Below are positions 6,051 through 11,925 of a DNA stretch of 19,109 bases, piece after piece (positions within the stretch are counted from its first letter, which is position 1; each line of letters opens with the position of its first letter). The position numbers were made by a program, and so were the translations under genes. The DNA is taken from contig NZ_UETR01000054.1 of the NCBI RefSeq assembly GCF_900491745.1, positions 1 through 19,109 of the forward strand, given 5' to 3'. The DNA comes from Amarolinea aalborgensis. Its GTDB lineage: Bacteria; Chloroflexota; Anaerolineae; SSC4; Amarolineaceae. Below the pieces are notes generated by a model. The model did not search any database. It was not told the origin of the DNA and saw only the letters and a list, made by a program, of their open reading frames with translations.

Positions 6051-7703
6051 TTACTTGCTTTCCGGCAATTGACTGACATTGCCCAGGTACATGACTATCT
6101 TCGGATCTTCCTTGACGCGTAACCAGACATCGCCCAAGTCGGGAGACACATCAAATGGCAAAGCGATGCCGAGCGTGAGGCCCGGACTGATATCGTCGTA
6201 GAGATGACCAGCATGAAATTGCCAGGCTGCTCCTAGAACGGCATCGCCAAAGGGATCGAACTTGTACGTGCGTCCCTGGGCATCTTGGAGGTAAAAATTG
6301 AGATTGCGCACAGCCGTTGCTGTTCCGGACCCCGTATTCCGAAACTCAACGAGCGGAATCAAGTAAGTGCCCTGCGCAAAAGTACCATTACCGAACCAGT
6401 AGACTGTCTTGGAGCGTTTGACATCGTACAGCTTCAAGCCCCAGATTTTCACGATAAATTCCTGCTCTGGGCGAGTCTTGGGTAGTGGTATGGCCGTTGC
6501 AGGTGGCGGCGGTGGTTTAGGAATGTCAGTTGCTACGGCAACTTGGTTTGTCGGACCGGCGGTTTTCACGATGGACGCAGCCACCCACCCTTTCTTGCCA
6601 ATGTAAAGCACTTGCCACCATGACGAATCGGTGTTGCGGCCCACAATCTCAAAGCGCTGACCTGCAGTTGCTTTCCCAAGTACGCCATACGTAGTGCCGG
6701 GACCGGATCGAACGTTCGCCTCCTGCGAGACGATGACCACCGGTTTATCGGATGCTACATCGGCCAACTGGTCAAGTCGAATCTCGACTTCACACTGAGT
6801 GAAGATCAATCCACTTGGCTTTAAGACCAGTGCTCTTTGCGTCCCGGCCGGATTGATATCGAACAAGGCAATCGTGCGAATTGCCACGCCAGGGGGAATG
6901 TCATCGTACCATTGAGAAAGACTAGAAGCCTGATCAGCGAAAATCAGTGATGTCTTGTCCGGTGCAAACGTCACAGAAGCGCCATCAAGTTGCGCCGTAA
7001 CGACAACTTCATTACTGAACAACGATAGACTAGCCGTTTCGGACTGTGTGTTTTTCAACTGAAATTGGACAGCCATCCATTGACCTTTGGCTTGCTTATC
7101 GCTAAGAAAACGAACCAGGCCCCACGTATCCAGGCTTTTGAGGTTCTTGGCATACGATGGAGGCTGTAGAACAGTAATCTCATAATATTTCCCGCAAGTC
7201 ACCGTGTCACCCACAGCGGGCGACCGTGGCTGCGCGGTGGCAGTCGGCGTGCTTGTCGGTTGCGGCGTGTTACTCGGCTGGACAGTTGGTGTACTGGTGG
7301 GTTGCGGTGTGTTACTTGGCTGGGCAGTCGGCGTGCTTGTCGGTTGCGGTGTGTTACTTGGCTGGGCAGTCGGCGTGCTTGTCGGCTGCAGTGTGTCGGC
7401 TGGTTGAATGGCGGACGTCGCGGTGGGCTTTAGGGGTAAGATAGGCTGCTCAGGTTGTTTCGGTGTAGCAGCAGTGCGTGTTCTCTCTGTGGTTGGAGAT
7501 AGCTCGAATGTTGGTGTGGCCTCAGCCTGCGTCTTGACTGCGGCAGCTTGAGCCTCCGCAGTCACAGTGGCCAAGATCTCTCCAGCGACTTCAGTAGCGA
7601 CCTGGGAGCGATCCACTTGCGTAGACGCGCCCCCGCAAGCGAGGATCACCAGCAGTACCCCAAGCATCGTGGATACAATAGCGAAACGTTGAGTGCGAGT
7701 CAT
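6051..7703 (-). CDS. Secreted lipoprotein with Thr/Pro repeat linker, SH3b domain and two DUF4352-like beta domains
   Basis: A 550-residue exported protein. The signal is RTQRF plus a hydrophobic stretch ending ILAC, with Cys23 as the likely lipidated residue. Residues about 60-165 are a low-complexity Thr/Pro/Ser/Gln linker with four near-identical 14-residue units (QPTSTPTAQPSNTP type). Residues about 166-315 form a beta-rich DUF4352-like module. Residues 321-381 are a bacterial SH3 domain (EANVRSGPGTTYGVLGKATA ... WWQVLY ... GWVAASIVK). After a second proline-rich linker (PKPPPPPATA) comes another DUF4352-like module (about 412-545). The start ATG at 7703 has GGAGG 7 nt upstream; an upstream TTG/GTG-type extension is unlikely because it would spoil the signal peptide. 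Likely a cell-surface, wall-associated protein; ligand unknown. No clear functional tie to the ATPase pair other than strand and spacing. Confidence 0.85.
   Translation of the reverse strand: MTRTQRFAIVSTMLGVLLVILACGGASTQVDRSQVATEVAGEILATVTAEAQAAAVKTQAEATPTFELSPTTERTRTAATPKQPEQPILPLKPTATSAIQPADTLQPTSTPTAQPSNTPQPTSTPTAQPSNTPQPTSTPTVQPSNTPQPTSTPTATAQPRSPAVGDTVTCGKYYEITVLQPPSYAKNLKSLDTWGLVRFLSDKQAKGQWMAVQFQLKNTQSETASLSLFSNEVVVTAQLDGASVTFAPDKTSLIFADQASSLSQWYDDIPPGVAIRTIALFDINPAGTQRALVLKPSGLIFTQCEVEIRLDQLADVASDKPVVIVSQEANVRSGPGTTYGVLGKATAGQRFEIVGRNTDSSWWQVLYIGKKGWVAASIVKTAGPTNQVAVATDIPKPPPPPATAIPLPKTRPEQEFIVKIWGLKLYDVKRSKTVYWFGNGTFAQGTYLIPLVEFRNTGSGTATAVRNLNFYLQDAQGRTYKFDPFGDAVLGAAWQFHAGHLYDDISPGLTLGIALPFDVSPDLGDVWLRVKEDPKIVMYLGNVSQLPESK
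7236..7403. repeat. 42-bp tandem repeat (about 4 copies) inside the lipoprotein gene
   Basis: Four head-to-tail copies of a 42-bp unit begin near 7236, 7278, 7320 and 7362. The middle copies are almost identical. Each encodes a 14-residue Thr/Pro-rich unit on the minus strand. Copy-number change would keep the frame, since 42 is a multiple of 3. Confidence 0.85.
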
Positions 7704-7710
7704 GGATCTT

Positions 7711-7715
7711 CCTCC
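7711..7715 (-). promoter_or_regulatory. Ribosome-binding site that fixes the lipoprotein start
   Basis: On the minus strand GGAGG lies 7 nt before ATG 7703, and the signal peptide begins right after that ATG. This is the strongest reason to discard the longer open frame upstream. Confidence 0.8.
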
Positions 7716-7733
7716 GAAAGGGACGATTACATT

Positions 7734-7749
7734 AAGCTTGAACAAGCTT
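7734..7749. promoter_or_regulatory. 16-bp palindrome upstream of the lipoprotein gene (possible operator)
   Basis: AAGCTTG and CAAGCTT are perfect inverted halves separated by two bases. The site lies about 30 bp upstream of the lipoprotein ATG, within the probable 5' leader or promoter area. It could bind a dimeric regulator or form a small hairpin; nothing else supports either role. Confidence 0.4.
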
Positions 7750-7954
7750 GAAAGCGGCCCAAATCCAAGCCAGGCCGATGGGGAACGAACGATTTCTCCC
7801 AATACCAAATGTCAGGCAAAAGATCTCCAATGGAGCCGCCTGCGGCCGGTAATCAGTGATGAGAAGAAATGGACATGGCATCATTCTATCACACCAAAAC
7901 AGATGTTGCCAGTCTTCTTGCGCGCAAACGCCTGGAATGGCGCTGTTTGCCCTA

Positions 7955-8045
7955 TTCAGCTTTCAGCTTTCCTCGTTCAGCATTTCCCCTTCTGCCCTCC
8001 CCGCTTTGTACTTTGCACTTTGCACTTTGCGCTTTGCACTTTGCT
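7955..8045. repeat. Heptamer array E: 13 contiguous 7-bp units
   Basis: The stretch can be cut into 13 consecutive 7-mers with no phase shift. It starts with ttcagct, ttcagct, ttcctcg, ttcagca, passes through degenerate pyrimidine-rich units, and ends with ctttgta, ctttgca, ctttgca, ctttgcg, ctttgca, ctttgct. The motif drifts from TTCAGCT to CTTTGCA while the 7-bp period is kept. It sits in the 424-bp gap between the divergent lipoprotein and sugar reductase genes. The rest of that gap (7750-7954) shows no gene and no other clear signal. Confidence 0.88.
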
Positions 8046-8063
8046 CACGTCGTAGGTTATAAT
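8034..8063 (+). promoter_or_regulatory. Candidate promoter of the glycan gene block
   Basis: A perfect -10 hexamer TATAAT at 8058-8063 is preceded, after 18 bp, by TTGCAC at 8034-8039 (half match to TTGACA). The -35 lies within the last units of heptamer array E. It points at the sugar reductase gene that starts at 8128. Only the -10 is strong. Confidence 0.5.
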
Positions 8064-8069
8064 CAGGCA

Positions 8070-8090
8070 GGCAGCCGCGTGGAGGCTGCC
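8070..8090 (+). other. Leader hairpin before the sugar reductase gene
   Basis: GGCAGCC (8070-8076) and GGCTGCC (8084-8090) form a perfect 7-bp GC-rich stem with a 7-nt loop, just downstream of the TATAAT at 8058. It would lie at the very 5' end of the transcript and could stabilise it. There is no further riboswitch-like structure visible. Confidence 0.5.
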
Positions 8091-8127
8091 GTGTCCGCTG
8101 CCCCTGGGTCAGCAGAAGGGCTTGAAC

Positions 8128-9084
8128 GTGCGCGCACTTGTCACCGGCATTGCCGGCTTTGCCGGCAGTCACCTGGCCGCCTATCTCCTGCGCCATACCG
8201 CATGCGAGGTGCACGGTATCGTGCACCGGCATGATTGGCGCATCCTGGATCTGCGCGAGCAGTTGACCCTGTGGCGCGGCGATTTGCGCAATCCGCTGTG
8301 GGTCAGCGAGGTGATCCAAAAGGTGCAGCCTGACTATCTCCTGCACCTGGCGGCCTGGTCCGATGTCGGCGGTTCGTGGGAACAACCCTGGACCACATTC
8401 GAGCTCAACGTGCAGACGCAGCTCAGCCTGCTGGAAGCGGTCCGGAAACAGGCGCCAACCTGCCGCGTGCTGGTCGTCGGTTCGAACGAAATGTACGGCA
8501 AAATCGAGCCTGAGGATTTGCCGATTGACGAGGAGACGCCGCTGCGGCCGCACAACCCCTACGGCGTCAGCAAAGCCGCACAAGACCTGATGGCGCAGCA
8601 GTATTTCTTCAGCTACGGACTGCACGTGGTGCGCGTGCGCGCCTTCAATCAGGTTGGCCCCGGCCAGAGCGATGACTTCGCCGCGCCGGCCTTTGCACGC
8701 CAGGTGGCGGAGATCGAAACCGGCCAGCGGCCCCCGATCGTGCGCGTGGGCAACCTGAGCGCGCAGCGCGATTTCACCGATGTGCGCGATATGGTGCGCG
8801 CCTACTGGCTGGCCGCGCAAAAGGGCGCGCCGGGCGCCGCCTATAACGTGGGCCGCGGCGAACCACGGAGCATTCAGTCTGTCCTGGACTTCCTGCTCGG
8901 CGCGGCGACGCGGCAGATTGAGGTGGAAACCGACGCCAGCCGCCTGCGCCCCTCGGATGTGCCGGTCAGCTACTGCGATGCGCGCCATTTTCAGGCGGTC
9001 AGCGGCTGGCAGCCAGAGATCAGTTTTGAAACCAGCCTGACCGATGTGCTCAATGACTGGCGGCAGCGCGTACGGCGGGGGTGA
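8128..9084 (+). CDS. NAD(P)-dependent SDR, GDP-4-keto-6-deoxy-D-mannose reductase-like (RMD type)
   Basis: An extended short-chain dehydrogenase of 318 residues. The Rossmann loop is VTGIAGFAGSHL (GxxGxxG at 7-13), the mid-motif LLHLAAWSDVGGSW (71-84), the serine-region motif VVGSNEMYG (117-124) and the catalytic YxxxK is YGVSK (Tyr145, Lys149). The segment RAFNQVGPGQSDDF is typical of GDP-6-deoxy-lyxo-4-hexulose reductases, which act after GDP-mannose 4,6-dehydratase to give GDP-D-rhamnose. The dehydratase gene is the next one, which supports this role. I take GTG at 8128 because AAGGG lies 7 nt upstream; the TTG at 8122 would leave a 1-nt gap. Alternatives are another GDP- or dTDP-sugar epimerase/reductase of the same family. 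Confidence 0.85.
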   Translation: MRALVTGIAGFAGSHLAAYLLRHTACEVHGIVHRHDWRILDLREQLTLWRGDLRNPLWVSEVIQKVQPDYLLHLAAWSDVGGSWEQPWTTFELNVQTQLSLLEAVRKQAPTCRVLVVGSNEMYGKIEPEDLPIDEETPLRPHNPYGVSKAAQDLMAQQYFFSYGLHVVRVRAFNQVGPGQSDDFAAPAFARQVAEIETGQRPPIVRVGNLSAQRDFTDVRDMVRAYWLAAQKGAPGAAYNVGRGEPRSIQSVLDFLLGAATRQIEVETDASRLRPSDVPVSYCDARHFQAVSGWQPEISFETSLTDVLNDWRQRVRRG

Positions 9085-9085
9085 G

Positions 9086-9196
9086 AGAGATCAGAGATTG
9101 GAGATTGGAGAGCGGAGACCGGAGATCAGAGACCGGAGACCCAAAAACTCCCTTCTTCCACGAAACTCAATCTCTGGTCTCTCATCTCTGATCTCT
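9086..9196. repeat. Inverted heptamer array C before gmd
   Basis: The left arm at 9086-9141 has eight contiguous 7-bp units of RGAGAYY type. The spacer at 9142-9168 contains CTTCCACG (9155-9162). The right arm at 9169-9196 has four units (aatctct, ggtctct, catctct, gatctct). The order, the arm lengths, the shared spacer octamer and the second right-arm unit GGTCTCT all match array B at 2114-2209, so the two are copies of one element. Confidence 0.92.
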
Positions 9197-9246
9197 CTTT
9201 GGAGAGCGGCAAATCGAGAATGGAACAAGGAGAACAGTCGAATTCG

Positions 9247-10257
9247 ATGGCACAAAAACGTGCGTTAATTACCGGTATCACCGGCCAGGATGGATCGTAC
9301 CTGGCCGAATTTTTGCTGCAGCAGGGCTATGACGTGGTCGGCATGATTCGCCGCATCAGCGTCATCAACCTGGACCGCATCGAACATATCCAGGACAAAG
9401 TGACCCTGGTGCAGGGCGATCTGCTCGATGAGGCTTCGCTGATCAGCATTTTGACCGAATTTCGGCCGCAGGAAATCTACAACCTGGCCGCGATGTCGTT
9501 TGTGCCCACCTCCTGGCAGCAGCCGGTGCTGACCGGCGAATCCACCGCGCTGGGCGTCACCCGCATGTTGGACGCCATCCGCCTGGTGGATCCCACGATT
9601 CGCTTTTATCAGGCCAGTTCCAGTGAAATGTTCGGCAAGGTGCAAGAAGTGCCCCAGTCGGAGCGCACGCCGTTCTATCCGCGCAGCCCCTACGGCGTGG
9701 CCAAAGTCTATGGGCATTGGATCACCGTGAATTACCGCGAGTCGTACGGTCTGCACGCCACGTCTGGCATCTTGTTCAATCACGGCTCGCCGCGACGCGG
9801 CCTGGAGTTTGTGGAGCGCAAAATCTCGCTCGGCGTCGCCGCGATCAAGCTGGGCAGGCAGGACAAGCTCTACCTCGGCAACCTGGACGCGCGCCGCGAC
9901 CTGGGCTTTGCCGGCGACTATGTGCGCGCGATGTGGTGCATGCTGCAACAAGATGCGCCGGACGATTACGTGGTGGCGACCGGCGAGACCCATTCGATTC
10001 GTGAGATGTGCGAAGTCGCGTTCAGCCACGCGGGCCTCGACTGGCAGAACCATGTGGCGAGCGATCCGCGCTTCTACCGGCCGGCCGAAGTGGACTTGCT
10101 GGTGGGCGACCCAAGCAAGGCCGGCGCCAAATTGGGCTGGGAGCCGATGGTCAGCTTCAAGGAGCTGATCACGATGATGGTGGATTCGGACGTGCAGGCG
10201 CTGCAAGCGGGCCGGCGCTTTGCCGACGTGACGGAAATCACCCGGCTCAAGCGCTGA
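9247..10257 (+). CDS. gmd: GDP-mannose 4,6-dehydratase
   Basis: Converts GDP-D-mannose to GDP-4-keto-6-deoxy-D-mannose, the entry to GDP-D-rhamnose, GDP-L-fucose and related donors; cytosolic, NADP-dependent. From ATG 9247 it is 336 residues, a normal length. Motifs: the cofactor loop ITGITGQDGSYLAEFLL (GxxGxxG, 10-16), YNLAAMSFVPTSW at 78-90, the catalytic region ASSSEMFGK (123-131) and YGVAK (Tyr149, Lys153), and the NHGSPRRG segment (178-185) that is characteristic of this family. The start is not certain: an in-frame ATG at 9220 and a TTG at 9199 would add residues not usual for the family, while AAGGAG at 9227-9232 is 14 nt before ATG 9247. The neighbouring reductase suggests the product goes to GDP-D-rhamnose. 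Confidence 0.95.
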   Translation: MAQKRALITGITGQDGSYLAEFLLQQGYDVVGMIRRISVINLDRIEHIQDKVTLVQGDLLDEASLISILTEFRPQEIYNLAAMSFVPTSWQQPVLTGESTALGVTRMLDAIRLVDPTIRFYQASSSEMFGKVQEVPQSERTPFYPRSPYGVAKVYGHWITVNYRESYGLHATSGILFNHGSPRRGLEFVERKISLGVAAIKLGRQDKLYLGNLDARRDLGFAGDYVRAMWCMLQQDAPDDYVVATGETHSIREMCEVAFSHAGLDWQNHVASDPRFYRPAEVDLLVGDPSKAGAKLGWEPMVSFKELITMMVDSDVQALQAGRRFADVTEITRLKR

Positions 10258-10276
10258 TTGATCTATCCAAACGGAG

Positions 10277-10292
10277 CCCGAATTCGTTCGGG
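10277..10292 (+). terminator. Hairpin after gmd (possible terminator)
   Basis: CCCGAA and TTCGGG form a perfect 6-bp stem with a TTCG loop, 19 bp after the gmd stop. No U-run follows, so it may instead be an mRNA 3' stabilising hairpin. Confidence 0.4.
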
Positions 10293-10324
10293 AGCTTGAC
10301 CTGCCAGGACAGTGTTATCCTCGT

Positions 10325-10407
10325 CGGCCTGGAATGCAGGCCGGACAGCGTGGGCGCAGGGAAGCGTGATCTGCCGCAGAGGTCGCCTGTCATGCCGGAG
10401 GCATGAC
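10325..10407. repeat. Palindromic intergenic repeat with two GC-rich hairpins
   Basis: Within the 219-bp gmd-to-mutase gap are two perfect stems. CGGCCTG pairs with CAGGCCG at 10325-10343 (5-nt loop), and GTCATGCC pairs with GGCATGAC at 10389-10407 (3-nt loop). The look is that of REP-type palindromic elements, though only one copy is in this window so repetition elsewhere is inferred. Apart from these and the hairpin at 10277, the gap 10258-10476 shows no gene. Confidence 0.5.
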
Positions 10408-10464
10408 CTACGATTTGAGGACGTTGTTCTGGCATTGCGGCTTAGCGTCAAGAGATTCTATAGT

Positions 10465-10469
10465 AGGAG
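10465..10469 (+). promoter_or_regulatory. Ribosome-binding site that fixes the mutase start
   Basis: AGGAG lies 7 nt upstream of GTG 10477. The mutase family fold begins directly after that codon (IKFGTDGWRG), so the longer open frame back to 10312 is not coding. Confidence 0.85.
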
Positions 10470-10476
10470 AGCAAGA

Positions 10477-11919
10477 GTGACAGCACAGATCAAATTTGGT
10501 ACCGATGGTTGGCGCGGGGCCATCGCTGAGGATTACACGTTCGACAGCGTGCGCCGCGCTACGCAGGGCTTTGCAGACTACCTGAAGGCAACCTATGCGC
10601 CGGCCGAAATCACGCGTGGGATCGTGATTGGCGGCGACCGCCGCTTCCTGTCCGAGCAGTTTGCCGCAACCGCGGCCGAAGTGCTGGCTGGCAACGACAT
10701 CCCCGTGCATTTTTGCGGCGGCGGTATTCCGACGCCCACCATCGCCTACGCGGTGAAGGTGCGCCATGCCCTGGGCGCGGTCAACATCACGGCCAGCCAC
10801 AACCCACCCACCGACAACGGCTACAAAGTGCGCGACCCCAACGGCGGCGCGATTGACCCCGCGGGCCTCACGCAAATCGAAGATCACATTCCTGCCGCGG
10901 TCAGCAGCTGCAAGCAGACAGCCTTCAAGGCGGGCGTTAGCGCCGGCCTGATTATGGAGTTCGACCCGGCGCCGGCCTATGTGGAACAACTACAGCGCCT
11001 GGTCAACCTGGAGCCGATCCGGCAGGCCGGCTTCAAGATCATGGTGGATCCGATGTGGGGCAATGGCGCGGGCTGGCTGACGCGGCTGCTCGGCGGCGCC
11101 AAAACCGAGGTCTTCGAAGTCCACAGCGCGCGCAACCCCATCTTCCCGGAGATGCTGCGACCGGAGCCGATTCCGCCCAACGTGGACGCAGGCCTGGCCG
11201 CGGCGCGCCAGATCCACGCGGATGTGGCGGCTATCACCGATGGCGATGCAGACCGCTGCGGTTGGGGCGATGAAAACGGCGTCTTCGTGGACCAGCTGCG
11301 CGTCTACGCCCTGCTGGCGATGTATCTCCTGGATGTGCGCGGCGAGCGCGGCCCCATCGTCAAGACGCTCAGCACGACCTCGATGTTGGACAAACTGGGC
11401 CAACGCTTCGGCGTGCCGGTCATCCACACCGGCGTCGGCTTCAAATATGTGGCGCCGGCCATGATCAAATACGATGCGCTGATCGGCGGCGAGGAGAGCG
11501 GCGGCTACGCCTTCCGCAATCACGTGCCGGAGCGCGACGGCCTCCTGAGCAACCTGTACCTGCTCGATCTGATGGTGCGCACGGGCAAAACGCCGACGCA
11601 GCTGCTCGATCGGCTTTTCGACCTGGTGGGCGGTCCGCACTACTACGACCGCATTGACACCCGCCTGCCCGATTTGGCGTTTGCCGCGGCCGCGCGCAAA
11701 CGGCTGGACAGCGCGCTGCCCGCTACGATCGGCGGCAAGAAGATCGTGGACAAGGTGACGATGGACGGCTACAAGTTCGTCATGGAGGATGGCGGCTGGC
11801 TGCTGGTGCGCTTCTCCGGCACGGAGCCGCTCATTCGCGTCTACACCGAGACGATGGATCAAAGCGCCGTGCAGGCCATTTTGCAGGACGGGCTGCGCCT
11901 GGCCGGTATTGCTGGCTAA
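10477..11919 (+). CDS. Phosphoglucomutase/phosphomannomutase family protein
   Basis: Alpha-D-phosphohexomutase of 480 residues that interconverts hexose 1- and 6-phosphates through a phosphoserine. Domains appear in order: N-terminal KFGTDGWRG (6-14), the active-site serine loop TASHNPPTDNGYK (Ser107), the metal loop DGDADR (255-260), the sugar-binding loop GGEESGG (337-343) and the C-terminal phosphate loop RFSGTEPLIRVYTE (around 446-459). All catalytic parts are present. Whether it prefers mannose or glucose phosphate cannot be told from the sequence. Beside gmd, a role making mannose-1-phosphate for GDP-mannose is likely. The start GTG is supported by AGGAG 7 nt before it. TatD begins 7 bp after its stop. 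Confidence 0.95.
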   Translation: MTAQIKFGTDGWRGAIAEDYTFDSVRRATQGFADYLKATYAPAEITRGIVIGGDRRFLSEQFAATAAEVLAGNDIPVHFCGGGIPTPTIAYAVKVRHALGAVNITASHNPPTDNGYKVRDPNGGAIDPAGLTQIEDHIPAAVSSCKQTAFKAGVSAGLIMEFDPAPAYVEQLQRLVNLEPIRQAGFKIMVDPMWGNGAGWLTRLLGGAKTEVFEVHSARNPIFPEMLRPEPIPPNVDAGLAAARQIHADVAAITDGDADRCGWGDENGVFVDQLRVYALLAMYLLDVRGERGPIVKTLSTTSMLDKLGQRFGVPVIHTGVGFKYVAPAMIKYDALIGGEESGGYAFRNHVPERDGLLSNLYLLDLMVRTGKTPTQLLDRLFDLVGGPHYYDRIDTRLPDLAFAAAARKRLDSALPATIGGKKIVDKVTMDGYKFVMEDGGWLLVRFSGTEPLIRVYTETMDQSAVQAILQDGLRLAGIAG

Positions 11920-11925
11920 TCGTTC

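Noticed and set aside
5281..6072. A 263-codon plus-strand open frame across the ATPase start and the small ORF
   Set aside because: It is antisense to the ATPase, which has all ATPase motifs, and its translation shows no domain.
7883..7911. A minus-strand promoter with TAGAAT as -10 for the lipoprotein operon
   Set aside because: The hexamer 17 bp upstream matches TTGACA at only three positions; too weak to call.
774..9196. CRISPR arrays
   Set aside because: The repeats are 7 bp with no unique spacers between units and no cas genes nearby.
10296..10321. A promoter starting with TTGACC after gmd
   Set aside because: The only -10-like hexamers (TTATCC, TATCCT) are 13-14 bp away, too close for normal spacing.
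10440..10464. A promoter (TTGCGG, 18 bp, TATAGT) just before the mutase
   Set aside because: The -10 would abut the ribosome-binding site, leaving it at or before the transcript start.
10312..10476. A longer start for the mutase
   Set aside because: It is low in coding character, crosses palindromic repeats, and a good AGGAG site is placed for GTG 10477, where the family fold begins.
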